From NCBI RefSeq assembly GCF_031326345.1, contig NZ_CP133671.1:6463001-6527000 (forward strand): a stretch of DNA of 64,000 bases, written 5' to 3'. Made by a program: the position numbers and the translations under genes. The notes beneath the pieces are model-generated. The model did no database searches. It worked only from the letters and a program-made list of their open reading frames with translations, and was not told the origin of the DNA. This DNA is from Aureispira sp. CCB-E (GTDB lineage Bacteria; Bacteroidota; Bacteroidia; Chitinophagales; Saprospiraceae). Below, in pieces: positions 9,365-18,064 of this stretch (within the stretch, counting starts at the first letter, position 1; every line of letters starts with the position of its first letter).

Positions 9365-11362
9365 ATGAAGGAATTCAAATTAGCTTTTATCACCATTGTT
9401 ATCGTTAGTTTGACCGCTTGTACGTACACTGAACGTATTAAAGATGGCAAAACAGCTTTTGCTCGAAAACAATTTAACGTTGCTATTCCCATGCTCGAAG
9501 AGGAGTTCAAAAAAGCAAAAGATAGTCAAGTGAAAGGGGAAACAGCTTATATGCTTGGAGAATCGTACCGACGTACCAACCAAACTCAAGCAGCTTCAGA
9601 TTGGTACAAAAGAGCCCAAACACAACGTTATGGCAAAGACACCGACATCAAATATGCTCGTATGCTACAGCAATTGCAAGATTATGATGAAGCTCGCCGT
9701 GCTTTTCAGAGTGCAGGACGTTATGCTGGCAATGTCCGACTGTATCAAGAAGAAATGATTGCTTGTCAAAAAGCAAAACAATGGCTCACAGCAGCAGATA
9801 AGAATTTATACAAAATTGAGTCCCTTGGTACGAATACTTCTGCCACGGACTTTAGTCCTGTTCTATACAATGCAGATCAGCTCATCATCACTTCTGATCG
9901 AGCAGAAAGTGAAGGAAAGGAGCACTATAAATGGACAGGAGAAAAGTTTTTTGATCTTTACCTTTTGAATATTAATGCTGAAACGGTCGAACGCTTTGAA
10001 GCTCCTTTTAATCAATCGTTTCATCAAGGGGCTCCGAGCTTTGGAGAAAATCAAAATAGTGTCTTCTTTACTCAATGCGGAAGTGATGAAAAAATTGCGG
10101 TTGACTATTGTCAAATAATGTTTAGTAAAAAAGAAGGTGATGTTTGGTCCAAACCAGAAGCAATTGATTTGGGTGATAATGCTCAAAATTATATCCATCC
10201 TGTTTTGTCAGAAGATGGGAAATTACTCATTTTTGCCTGCAACAAGGAAGAAGGTTTTGGAGGATATGACTTATACTATTCTATCAAAATTGGAGCAGAT
10301 GATGAAGCCAAATGGTCTGCTCCTGTCAATTTGGGCAATAAAATTAATACCGATGGGAACGAAGTATTTCCTTTCTTGGACAAAGACACGCTTTATTTTT
10401 CTTCGGATGGACACATTGGAATGGGGGGCTTAGATATCTTTAGGTCTGAAAAAAAGGCACACAAATGGCAGACTCCCCAAAACCTAAAAGCACCGATGAA
10501 TTCAGGAGGCGATGACTTTGGTTTTATTATAGATCATTTGAATGCTCTGCCCAAAGGGATTCTTCAACAAGGGTACTTTTCCTCTAATCGTCTAGGAGGT
10601 CAGGGCAGTGACGATATTTATAAGTTTCAACAACAAATTCCTCCCCCACCAGATACTACTATTGTTATAGATTCGCCTAAAATTATATTGGCAATCAATT
10701 TAGAGGGTTTGGTAAAAGAAAAAGTATTCAACGAAGCTGGTAACCCTAATAGTGGTCTATCTGGCTATGAAAACCTTATGGGGGCTTCTGTGCAAATAAG
10801 CACTATAGATACGGCATTTACCCTTGGCTCTGATGTAGACGGAACATTTTTCGTTCAATTAGACACGGCAACAGATTATAATTTTAAAGCAACAAAACCA
10901 GGTTATTTTACACAAGTAGCCACAATCAGTACAAAAGGAATTGTACTAACAGAAGCTAATCCCGATACAACGTTGACGCTTGAAATTATTATGGAAAAAA
11001 TATATGCCAATCAAGAGATTGTGCTAGAGAACATCTATTATGACTTAGATAAATCATTCATTCGAGATGATGCCAAACCTGCTCTAAATGAGCTGATCTC
11101 AATTTTAAAACGCAATCCGAATATTAATATCCAACTCTCTTCGCATACTGATTGTCAAGGCGCAACAGGTTATAATGAAAAATTATCACAAAGAAGGGCC
11201 GATGCTGCCGTTCAATATCTTATTCAAAATGGAATCAATCCTGAACGCTTAACCTCTAAGGGGTATGGAGAAAGTTCACTCGCAGTGGACTGTAAATGCT
11301 CTGATTGTACCGAAGAAGAACATCAAAGAAATCGACGAACAACATTTCTTGTCTTAGAATAG
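9365..11362 (+). CDS. OmpA-family lipoprotein with TPR, PD40 and carboxypeptidase-regulatory-like domains (PorE-like layout)
   Basis: 665 residues. The lipobox SLTAC puts the lipidated Cys at 19. TPR-like helices span about 25-135, PD40/WD40-like beta-propeller repeats about 155-420 (for example YFSSDGHIGMGGLDIF and a second YFSSNR repeat), a short beta sandwich about 440-545, and a C-terminal OmpA peptidoglycan-binding domain about 550-665 (SSHTDCQG, RADAAVQYL, NRRTTF). That order and length match PorE, the T9SS lipoprotein of Porphyromonas that tethers the complex to peptidoglycan. Many Bacteroidetes have several paralogues, so PorE identity is inference. It ends the DUF58-PaiB run. Confidence 0.85.
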   Translation: MKEFKLAFITIVIVSLTACTYTERIKDGKTAFARKQFNVAIPMLEEEFKKAKDSQVKGETAYMLGESYRRTNQTQAASDWYKRAQTQRYGKDTDIKYARMLQQLQDYDEARRAFQSAGRYAGNVRLYQEEMIACQKAKQWLTAADKNLYKIESLGTNTSATDFSPVLYNADQLIITSDRAESEGKEHYKWTGEKFFDLYLLNINAETVERFEAPFNQSFHQGAPSFGENQNSVFFTQCGSDEKIAVDYCQIMFSKKEGDVWSKPEAIDLGDNAQNYIHPVLSEDGKLLIFACNKEEGFGGYDLYYSIKIGADDEAKWSAPVNLGNKINTDGNEVFPFLDKDTLYFSSDGHIGMGGLDIFRSEKKAHKWQTPQNLKAPMNSGGDDFGFIIDHLNALPKGILQQGYFSSNRLGGQGSDDIYKFQQQIPPPPDTTIVIDSPKIILAINLEGLVKEKVFNEAGNPNSGLSGYENLMGASVQISTIDTAFTLGSDVDGTFFVQLDTATDYNFKATKPGYFTQVATISTKGIVLTEANPDTTLTLEIIMEKIYANQEIVLENIYYDLDKSFIRDDAKPALNELISILKRNPNINIQLSSHTDCQGATGYNEKLSQRRADAAVQYLIQNGINPERLTSKGYGESSLAVDCKCSDCTEEEHQRNRRTTFLVLE

Positions 11363-11405
11363 CATTGTTTCATGAAATAACATCACTTATTAAAATCATA
11401 TAAAC

Positions 11406-11512
11406 TTGATTATCAGAATAATAAATTTTCACTACTTAGTTTTTTTTAAAAATTGATAATCAACTGCGGAGCACTCACAAAGTACCACGTAGTAGCAGCG
11501 CAGCTAACTATT
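11406..11512 (+). repeat. Dispersed intergenic repeat, copy 1
   Basis: Starts TTGATTATCA, has TTGATAATCAACTGC at 11453-11467 (the two can pair as an inverted repeat), then the family core AGTACCACGTAGTAGCAGC and CTAACTATT. The first part aligns with 50204-50276; the core aligns with 40070-40095 and 51462-51494. It lies between the OmpA-family gene and its terminator. Confidence 0.65.
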
Positions 11513-11576
11513 AAAATAAAAAACAAGAGCTATATTGTCAGAAAAGACGATTCTTAATAATGTTTAATATACAAGG

Positions 11577-11608
11577 ACACTACAAATCAGTTTGTAGTGT
11601 TTTTTTTA
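11577..11608 (+). terminator. Intrinsic terminator
   Basis: ACACTACAAA (11577-11586), loop TCAG, TTTGTAGTGT (11591-11600), then eight T residues. Probably ends the DUF58-PaiB-OmpA unit, with the repeat inside the 3' UTR. Confidence 0.88.
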
Positions 11609-11975
11609 TAATTCCATTTTGAGTAAAATTTATCGCCTTCAATATTTCAAATATTAAAGATTAGTTTTTAGCTTTAGTAAGTTGTGACACCGAACATAAA
11701 CCATAAAGTTAAAATCACTCTTAATTATTATCTAAATTTTAGCTTTAAGTGAGGTTGTAAAACATTGTTTTTAGCTACCCTTTAGTAACCTTTACCAAGT
11801 ATTATGGGCTAAAAATGAGCAGTAATGTGTTAATGCTACACCACTTCTCATAACTTGTTATTGCTATTTATTGGGATCATCTAAAAAACAGACACACAAC
11901 GTTAAGAAACAAGCAAGCACCTTGCAATACATGACTTCGTAAGTGCTGTTAAAACGACCTACAAAAATACTATCA

Positions 11976-13895
11976 ATGGGAGAAGAACGTGTCAAATTAG
12001 CCTCTTCGCAAGGCAAAGACGAAATGCGCAATTTTGTAAGACAATTACTCAATGATGTTGAAGCATTAGAATACATGCTAAAAAACGACTGGTTTGAGGA
12101 TGATGTAAAATGTATTGGCGCAGAACAAGAAATGTGTTTGATTAACAAACATTACAAGCCTGCTTATAAAGCGATGGATATCTTAAAAGATTTTCATCCA
12201 GAATGGTTGACTACCGAGTTGGCTAAATTTAATTTAGAGCTAAATTTAAGCCCTCAGGTATTTGAAGGAACTGCTTTGAGCAAAATGGAAACAGAGCTTA
12301 GGGATTATTTGAACCAAGTTGATAATGCTGCGTCCAAACACGATACTCGAATCTTGTTAACAGGTATCTTACCTTCGTTACGCAAATTTGACCTGAGTAT
12401 GGATCAACTGACTCCAAAGCCTCGCTATCACGCCTTGATGACGGCGCTTAAAATGCTTAGAGGGTCTGATTATGAACTTCGATTAGATGGCATCGATGAG
12501 CTTAATTTATTGCATGATTCACCACTCCTAGAGGCTTGCAATACAAGTTTTCAGGTACATCTGCAAGTTGCTCCTAAGAACTTTGTCAAAATGTACAATA
12601 TTGCACAAGCAATTACAGGACCTACACTAGCTATGTGTACCAATTCTCCTGTGTTATTTGGTAAACGTTTGTGGCACGAAACTAGAATTGCTCTTTTTGC
12701 TCAATCTATTGACAATAGAAAATCTAAGGATCATCTTAGGCATAAAAGTGCCCGCGTTAATTTTGGCAATCAATGGTTGGACAAGTCTATTTTAGAAATT
12801 TACAAAGAAGATATTCTTCGCTATAGAATTTTGCTAGGAGCCGAAATTGAGCAAAATTCTTTAGAGGCCATTGAGGCTGGTAAAGCCCCCAAACTCCAAG
12901 CTTTGCAAGTCCACAATGGAACAGTGTATCGTTGGAATCGCCCCTGTTATGGAATTAGCCCTAATGGAAAGCCTCATTTACGCATTGAAAATAGAGTATT
13001 GGGCGCTGGTCCTACCGTTTTGGATGAAATGGCTAGTACTGCATTTTGGTTGGGTACAATGGAAGGAATGGCCGATCAATTCGATGATATTCGAAAGTAC
13101 ATGAGTTTTGACGATGCTCGGGACAACTTCATGAAAGGCGCCCGTTCTGGTATGGATTGTAAATTTACTTGGATTAACAATCAAAAGATATCTGCTCGTG
13201 ATTTAACCAAAGAAATTTTACTTCCTATTGCTCGCCATGGATTAGAAAAACGAAATATTGATGGGGCTGATATAGATCGCTATTTGGGCATCATAGAAGA
13301 ACGTGCCAAGCGCCATATGAATGGCTCTAGATGGATTTTGCAAGCCTATACTAAATTTCAAAAAGAAACACATATTGACGAAAGCTTAACTTCATTGACA
13401 GCAGCCATTTACAACAATCAAAAACAAAGTAAACCTGCACACGAATGGCCTTTGCCTGAACTAAATGAGTTCCACCATTACAACCCTTCACAATTGCTTG
13501 TTGAAGAGTTTATGACTACTGATATTTTTACCTTGCAAAAAGATGATTTGTTGGAATTTGCTTCTTCGCTAATGGATTGGGGCGATATTTCGTCCATGCC
13601 TGTTGAAGACTCTAAAGGGCATTTAATTGGTTTGATTACATCTACTCAGATATTAAAATTCTTTGCTCAAAAAGGCAAAATTAACGCTGATACGACAGTA
13701 GGTGATATTATGGATCATAATCCTTACACAGTCACCCAACAAATGAAAATAGTAGATGTTATTAAATTGATGAAAGAACACAACCTAAAGGTACTCCCTG
13801 TTGTAAAAGGAGAAGAATTGATTGGTCTCATTTCAGAGCGCAACTTTGTTAATATGTCTAAACGCTTTATTCAAGGCATGAGTTCTAACCTTTAA
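11976..13895 (+). CDS. GCS2-family glutamate-cysteine-ligase-like enzyme fused to two CBS domains
   Basis: 639 residues from the ATG at 11976; the in-frame GTG at 11943 would add 11 poorly fitting residues. The large N-terminal part (about 10-480) has GCS2-type features, with an early acidic GAEQEMCL and a later HLRIENRVLGAGPT, as in ATP-dependent carboxylate-amine ligases of the GCS superfamily. Two C-terminal CBS motifs follow (about 505-560 and 570-630, for example EFMTTDIFTLQKDD and DIMDHNPYTV), which usually bind adenine nucleotides and regulate the attached domain. Reaction inferred: a gamma-glutamyl-cysteine or similar ligation under energy-state control. Monocistronic. Confidence 0.8.
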   Translation: MGEERVKLASSQGKDEMRNFVRQLLNDVEALEYMLKNDWFEDDVKCIGAEQEMCLINKHYKPAYKAMDILKDFHPEWLTTELAKFNLELNLSPQVFEGTALSKMETELRDYLNQVDNAASKHDTRILLTGILPSLRKFDLSMDQLTPKPRYHALMTALKMLRGSDYELRLDGIDELNLLHDSPLLEACNTSFQVHLQVAPKNFVKMYNIAQAITGPTLAMCTNSPVLFGKRLWHETRIALFAQSIDNRKSKDHLRHKSARVNFGNQWLDKSILEIYKEDILRYRILLGAEIEQNSLEAIEAGKAPKLQALQVHNGTVYRWNRPCYGISPNGKPHLRIENRVLGAGPTVLDEMASTAFWLGTMEGMADQFDDIRKYMSFDDARDNFMKGARSGMDCKFTWINNQKISARDLTKEILLPIARHGLEKRNIDGADIDRYLGIIEERAKRHMNGSRWILQAYTKFQKETHIDESLTSLTAAIYNNQKQSKPAHEWPLPELNEFHHYNPSQLLVEEFMTTDIFTLQKDDLLEFASSLMDWGDISSMPVEDSKGHLIGLITSTQILKFFAQKGKINADTTVGDIMDHNPYTVTQQMKIVDVIKLMKEHNLKVLPVVKGEELIGLISERNFVNMSKRFIQGMSSNL

Positions 13896-13905
13896 AAATA
13901 AAATC

Positions 13906-13982
13906 ATATAAGAATGGAAGATTTGAAATGTTGCTATTAAGTTAGTTCCTTTTAACAACAACATTTTCAAATCTTCTTATAT
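13906..13982. terminator. Bidirectional terminator between GCS2-CBS and DUF937 genes
   Basis: Long imperfect hairpin: ATATAAGAA plus AAGATTTGAAATGTTG on the left pairs with CAACATTTTCAAATCTT plus CTTATAT on the right. It lies between convergent genes and can serve both. Confidence 0.75.
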
Positions 13983-13993
13983 TTTAACAAGGT

Positions 13994-14593
13994 TTACTTC
14001 CCAAAGAATCCACCTAGCATATTTCCTAAATCATCAATTACACTTCCGTCTCCATCGCTATCCAACATAGACATAATGCCACTCAATTGGCTGTTATTGG
14101 TTTGCGCTTGTTGATTTCCTAAAAACTGTGTAATACTCGAAGCATCAAAGCCTTGCTGCTGCTTTGCTTTTCCAAGTAAACTCATGACCATTGGTGCAAC
14201 AGTAGTCATCAACGATTGTGTTGCCTCAGGACTCATATTGTTCATTTGACTCAAGCCCTGCACCACCGAGGCTTGCTTGTTGCCTAACATATGCTTTAAG
14301 ATACCATTTCCATCTTCAGCTCTTGGCGCCACGTTCTGAGTAGGACCACTGCCTAAAAAGCTCATCAAATTATTCATCACGCTTCCATCGTGGTCTTTTT
14401 CTAATGCCTTATTCAACGATTCTGCTCCTTGAGGAGTAGAAGCATTTTTGGTCACGGCTCCCATTAATGTTGTAAAAACATTTTGAGCAGCTTGAGAAGT
14501 TTGCTGTTCATTTCCCCCTAAGCCTACTTTTTGAGCCATTTGGCTAACAACAGCATTGGTCATTTGCTGCTTGAACATATTCATTAAATCCAT
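13994..14593 (-). CDS. DUF937 domain protein
   Basis: 199 residues, rich in Gln, Asn, Gly and Met, with the DUF937 pattern of alternating short helices and Gly turns (VGLGGNEQQTSQAAQNVF near the N-terminus; DGDGSVIDDLGNMLGGFFGK at the end). Two acidic DxDGSV segments (about 84-90 and 183-188) look like repeats of the same motif. It lacks a signal peptide. Function of the family is unknown. It is transcribed alone and converges on the GCS2-CBS gene. Confidence 0.8.
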   Translation of the reverse strand: MDLMNMFKQQMTNAVVSQMAQKVGLGGNEQQTSQAAQNVFTTLMGAVTKNASTPQGAESLNKALEKDHDGSVMNNLMSFLGSGPTQNVAPRAEDGNGILKHMLGNKQASVVQGLSQMNNMSPEATQSLMTTVAPMVMSLLGKAKQQQGFDASSITQFLGNQQAQTNNSQLSGIMSMLDSDGDGSVIDDLGNMLGGFFGK

Positions 14594-15034
14594 AATAGTT
14601 TATATCTTTTGGTTTAAAACTTAAGTTTTTAAAAATTATTTCTGCTACAAAAACGTTATTTCTCAGCAAGAAGCTTTAACTAATCTTGCCAAAAAAGAAA
14701 AATTCTTGCCAAAGTTGTTCTACTTACTTTTGTATTCCTTATAAAGTTAGCATATTTCTATCAGATTAGGGATTATCATGAATTAATTTATATAAGTAAT
14801 CGTTCATTAAAATTTATAGGCAAAATAGAATTCTTTTTGCACTGTTCTTCATCAAAAAATCTCGTTTTAGCCCGCTACCACGAGGTAGCACCGCAGGTAA
14901 AACTTCAATTCTTTTCTTTGAACAGCACTAAAAACAATTACATTTTTAACTATACTTTTTTCTGTCCACTTACTTAGCTAAAAATAGCCTTAACTTGCTA
15001 AAGTTATTACTCACAAACCACATAAAACCAGCTT
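14594..15034. other. Intergenic region upstream of PqiA-like gene
   Basis: 441 bp. Contains TACTTTTG (14725-14732, a TAnnTTTG match with TTG at 14706-14708, spacer 16) and then repeat copy 2. No credible ORF. Confidence 0.5.
14792..14979 (+). repeat. Dispersed intergenic repeat, copy 2 (left of PqiA-like gene)
   Basis: About 188 bp, aligning end to end with 16047-16233. Shared blocks include ATAAGTAATCGTTCA, TTCTTTTTGCACT, CTTCATC, CGCTACCACG, GTAGCACC and CAGGTAAAAC. The centre forms a hairpin GCTACC-ACGA-GGTAGC. Confidence 0.75.
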
Positions 15035-16006
15035 ATGAACAAAAAATCAATTGTTATTATTACAAGCCTTTTATTCTTAGTTATTGGGTTTATTCTCAAT
15101 AGTTTTCTTATCCAAGCTAGCAGCCTTTATAAAACAACTAAAGAAGAATTGGCAGATACGTTGAGTTATAAAAATCGTTTTTTGGATGGAGAAGAATGGG
15201 TGCCAATAGAAAATGATTCTATTTCTAATGGATTCGATTATAAAGACAAAACAATTGATGTTGATTTGTTTTTTGGCAGTTCTTCCGTACAAAAAAAGCA
15301 ACAAAGCATTTTGTTAGAAAACATTCAACAGGCAGAAAATGACATCCAACGAAAAACGTATTACATTTTGGGTTGGATTTGTTGTTATCTATTGGTATTG
15401 CTAGTTTTACAATTTCTCTACCAACCTCCGTCCATCCTCTTAATTGGACTTATTAGTTTATCTATAATCTGTTTACATGCAGGGTTATTTACACCTATGT
15501 TGGAAATTGCAGCAATAGAAAGAAATTTAAACCTAGGGGATATTCCTGTAGAAAAAGAGGTTTTTGGAATAAAGATTGACTTAACAGTCCATAAAAAATT
15601 TGAAGGAGATATTTATTTTTATTATCAAAGTAAGTCCATTGCTCAGCTTATTCAACTGCTTTTCCAACAAGGCAATCTTTTAGTTGCCTTTAGCATCTTG
15701 TTGTTTAGTGTTGTTTTTCCTCTTGCAAAAACATTATTAATGATTGGATTTGTTTTTAGACCTCAAATTGCGAATCAAAAATGGTTTAAGAATTTTGTTC
15801 TCAACCTTAGTAAATGGTCTATGGCAGATGTATTTGTCGTTGCAATTTTTTTAGGCTTTTTAGCGTTTAAAAATCTACAAGTAGGGATAGGCACGCATAG
15901 CAATATGGCCATTGGCTTGTACTTTTTCTTTTCTTACTGTATGCTATCTATTTTTAGCTCTATGCTTGCTAAAATGCCGACAGAAGAAATACTGACAACC
16001 AAGTAA
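15035..16006 (+). CDS. PqiA-like integral membrane protein
   Basis: 323 residues. One N-terminal membrane segment (about 5-27), a loop of about 85 residues with polar, acidic sequence, then four to five membrane helices. The C-terminal half carries the paraquat-inducible-protein-A pattern: FSVVFPLAKTLLMI followed by NLSKWSMADVFVVAIF. PqiA-type proteins pair with MCE-domain proteins in envelope lipid transport in proteobacteria; no MCE gene is adjacent here. The CxxC zinc-ribbon motifs of proteobacterial PqiA are missing. The gene stands alone between two copies of a direct repeat. Confidence 0.75.
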   Translation: MNKKSIVIITSLLFLVIGFILNSFLIQASSLYKTTKEELADTLSYKNRFLDGEEWVPIENDSISNGFDYKDKTIDVDLFFGSSSVQKKQQSILLENIQQAENDIQRKTYYILGWICCYLLVLLVLQFLYQPPSILLIGLISLSIICLHAGLFTPMLEIAAIERNLNLGDIPVEKEVFGIKIDLTVHKKFEGDIYFYYQSKSIAQLIQLLFQQGNLLVAFSILLFSVVFPLAKTLLMIGFVFRPQIANQKWFKNFVLNLSKWSMADVFVVAIFLGFLAFKNLQVGIGTHSNMAIGLYFFFSYCMLSIFSSMLAKMPTEEILTTK

Positions 16007-16366
16007 GTTAAGATATTGTTACCCTACTAAGCACTGTTAGTTGATAATAAGTAATCGTTCAGAAAAAATTCTATAAAAGCAACCTTCTTTTTGCACTACT
16101 CTTCATCGGGAAAATTTGCTTTAACTCGCTACCACGCAGTAGCACCACAGGTAAAACCGCACTTTTCCTTTTCGATTAGCACTAAAAATAAGGCTATTTT
16201 TCACCTATAATTTTTTATGCTCACTTACTTATCTTATTTCGTTCTTTGGCAAAATGACTTAGAGTGTTTAATTTTAACTAACTTTGAGTTGATCATAAAA
16301 GATGACTTCTACTGATTATCAAACTATTTATCAAGAACCTTTTACTCTAACAAAAATTGATCAAAT
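16007..16366. other. Intergenic region after PqiA-like gene
   Basis: 360 bp. Contains repeat copy 3 (16047-16233) and TAACTTTG at 16279-16286, a candidate -7 element for the DUF4476 gene without a good -33 partner. Confidence 0.5.
16047..16233 (+). repeat. Dispersed intergenic repeat, copy 3 (right of PqiA-like gene)
   Basis: Direct repeat of 14792-14979, roughly 70 percent identical by eye, same orientation. The central hairpin has compensating change: GCTAC-CACGCA-GTAGC. A TTGATAATA element just precedes it (16041-16049), recalling the TGATAATCA element of other copies. Confidence 0.75.
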
Positions 16367-17647
16367 ATGAATTTAAAAAATCTATACTACATCTTACTGC
16401 TCGTCAGTCTTCCTATTCTATTGAATGCACAAGAGGGAAATTGTGTTGTTTTTTCCACTGATGGTGCTACATTTCATATAGCTTTGGATAACAAATTTCA
16501 GAATAAAGATGCCAATACGAATATCAAAGTAACAGATATCCCTGAAGGAGACTATTGGGTAACGGTGTTTTTTACAGACAAAACCCGCAAAGCATTTAAG
16601 TCTAATGTTAGAATACTTGGAAAGAAAGAAACTTCGTTTCAAATTGAAAAAGACGATAATTCTTGGAAACTAAAGCAGTACAGTTCTGTTCCTTTAGCAC
16701 AAGTTCAATCTGTTAGCAACAAACAAACCGTCTTGGCTTACAATGACGCAGGGGTTAGCATTCAAGGTATGAAGAGTGCCAATGATATAAGCAAAGATAT
16801 GGTAGAACGTGATCCTGAAATTAACAGAGTACATGGAACATTAGAAGAAGAAGCAGAAAGTAAACGATCTGGTAAATTTAGTGGTTCTTCTGCCGATATC
16901 GAAGGAGAGACAGAAGTAGCGGCAGCTACGCCAGCACCTCAAGCAGAAGAAAAAGAGGGGACCACGATTATTAACAAATACATCACAACAACCAATGCCG
17001 ACGGAACAACGAGCATTGTAGAGGAGACAACCACATTAATTAAGGAAATCGTTGAGAGAAATGGTCAACGTCAAATGCGCACCAAACGAAGTGTTGCCTT
17101 AACACCAACCGATTTGACTTGCCTACCAATGGAAAAAGATGCTTTTCTTGCTCTTAAAGACAAAGTTCAAAATGCCGCTGCTGACCAACGCTTAAATATT
17201 GCTCAAGATGGTATCAAAGGTCAATGCATGACTCCTAAACAAATCAAAGTGGTTGGTGATTTAATTTTAAGTGAGGTAGATCAAAATAACTTTGCCATTG
17301 CAGCAAAAGAGGTTTGTGCCAATCCTAAAAAGTTTCCTTATACCATTTCTGATCCTGTTGTTGTCAAAGAACCAAAGGCAGACCCCCAAAAAGAGGTCAA
17401 AGAAGTTAAAGAGGTCATCAAAGAAGAACCTGTTGTGGTCGAAGAACCTACAAAGGAAAAAACAAAAGCAGAGTTAAAAGCAGAACTAAAAGCTTTAAAA
17501 GAGAAACAAAAAGCCGAAAAAGCTGCTGCTAAGGCGAAGAAAAAGGCAGAAAAAGCTGCTGCCAAAGCTAAAAAGAAAGCCGAAAAAGAAGTGGCTAAGG
17601 CAAAGAAAAAAGCGGAAAAAGAAGCAGCTAAAGCTAAAAAGAAATAG
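16367..17647 (+). CDS. Secreted DUF4476 protein with lysine-rich repeat tail
   Basis: 426 residues. Signal peptide ends near LLNA-Q (residues 1-22). Residues about 24-105 look like a beta domain common in Bacteroidetes exported proteins; about 245-330 matches the DUF4476 pattern (DAFLALKDKV, MTPKQIKVVGDLILSEVDQNNFAIAAKEVC). The C-terminus ends in four 11-residue repeats of the type KAEKAAAKAKK, with strong positive charge, probably a long single helix. Role unknown; the tail could bind nucleic acid, polyanions or peptidoglycan. Monocistronic with a terminator at 17701. Confidence 0.75.
   Translation: MNLKNLYYILLLVSLPILLNAQEGNCVVFSTDGATFHIALDNKFQNKDANTNIKVTDIPEGDYWVTVFFTDKTRKAFKSNVRILGKKETSFQIEKDDNSWKLKQYSSVPLAQVQSVSNKQTVLAYNDAGVSIQGMKSANDISKDMVERDPEINRVHGTLEEEAESKRSGKFSGSSADIEGETEVAAATPAPQAEEKEGTTIINKYITTTNADGTTSIVEETTTLIKEIVERNGQRQMRTKRSVALTPTDLTCLPMEKDAFLALKDKVQNAAADQRLNIAQDGIKGQCMTPKQIKVVGDLILSEVDQNNFAIAAKEVCANPKKFPYTISDPVVVKEPKADPQKEVKEVKEVIKEEPVVVEEPTKEKTKAELKAELKALKEKQKAEKAAAKAKKKAEKAAAKAKKKAEKEVAKAKKKAEKEAAKAKKK
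17510..17641 (+). repeat. Four tandem 33-bp units encoding KAEKxxAKAKK
   Basis: Codons from 17510 give four consecutive 11-residue units, differing only at the two residues after KAEK (AA, AA, EV, EA). The DNA copies differ at synonymous sites, so the repeat is not a very recent duplication. Confidence 0.85.
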
Positions 17648-17700
17648 TACGAGTTGCAATTATTGATGCTAACTCAGATCAATTCTACAAATACTATAAG

Positions 17701-17737
17701 ACCTTCTGTGCATTTTTGTTGTACAGGAGGTTTTTTG
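17701..17737 (+). terminator. Intrinsic terminator of DUF4476 gene
   Basis: ACCTTCTGTGCA pairs with TGTACAGGAGGT (two wobble or mismatch positions) and runs into six T residues. Confidence 0.75.
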
Positions 17738-17822
17738 TTGCTTATTAGGTATTGTTGGGAACTAAATTAGGATCAAACCTTGTTACAATAGTATCATTAT
17801 CAATACAAATAGCTTTACTATT

Positions 17823-18011
17823 ATGATATTAAATTTCACAAGACCTGCCATATTAGCGCAACAATTTTCGTCCCGTGCTAAAAAGCACAAGCAAGTGCCT
17901 TTGTCAACCCCCAATCATAGCGCATATAAAAAGGCACAAAGTTTACTTATTTGGGGAAGTATTCTTTTAAGTATTTTTTGTTTAATACTTGCTGCTGCTT
18001 ATTGGGGTTAG
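17823..18011 (+). CDS. Small single-pass membrane protein
   Basis: 62 residues: a basic, polar N-terminus (RAKKHKQ) and one strong C-terminal membrane helix (SLLIWGSILLSIFCLILAAAYW). Orientation would leave most of the protein in the cytoplasm. Not recognised as a known family. It is followed 53 bp later by a second small tail-anchored protein of similar layout, and then by the L,D-transpeptidase gene, suggesting a common transcript. Confidence 0.6.
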   Translation: MILNFTRPAILAQQFSSRAKKHKQVPLSTPNHSAYKKAQSLLIWGSILLSIFCLILAAAYWG

Positions 18012-18064
18012 GTAACGTTACTTTTATCACAAAACTATTTTTTCATCTAAAAATATCAATCATT

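Larger units (their letters stand above)
11363..11975. other. Long intergenic region with repeat and terminator
   Basis: 613 bp. It holds a dispersed repeat (11406-11512), a terminator (11577-11608), and then about 360 bp of AT-rich sequence with no clear promoter. A GTG at 11943 could extend the next gene, but the ATG at 11976 is preferred. Confidence 0.55.

Noticed and set aside
11943-11975. GTG-initiated extension of the GCS2-CBS gene
   Set aside because: The ATG at 11976 starts a more family-like N-terminus; the extra 11 residues look like untranslated leader.
14792-16233. Flanking repeats as ends of an insertion sequence
   Set aside because: There is no transposase between them, and the repeats are direct, diverged (about 30 percent), and related to other intergenic copies.
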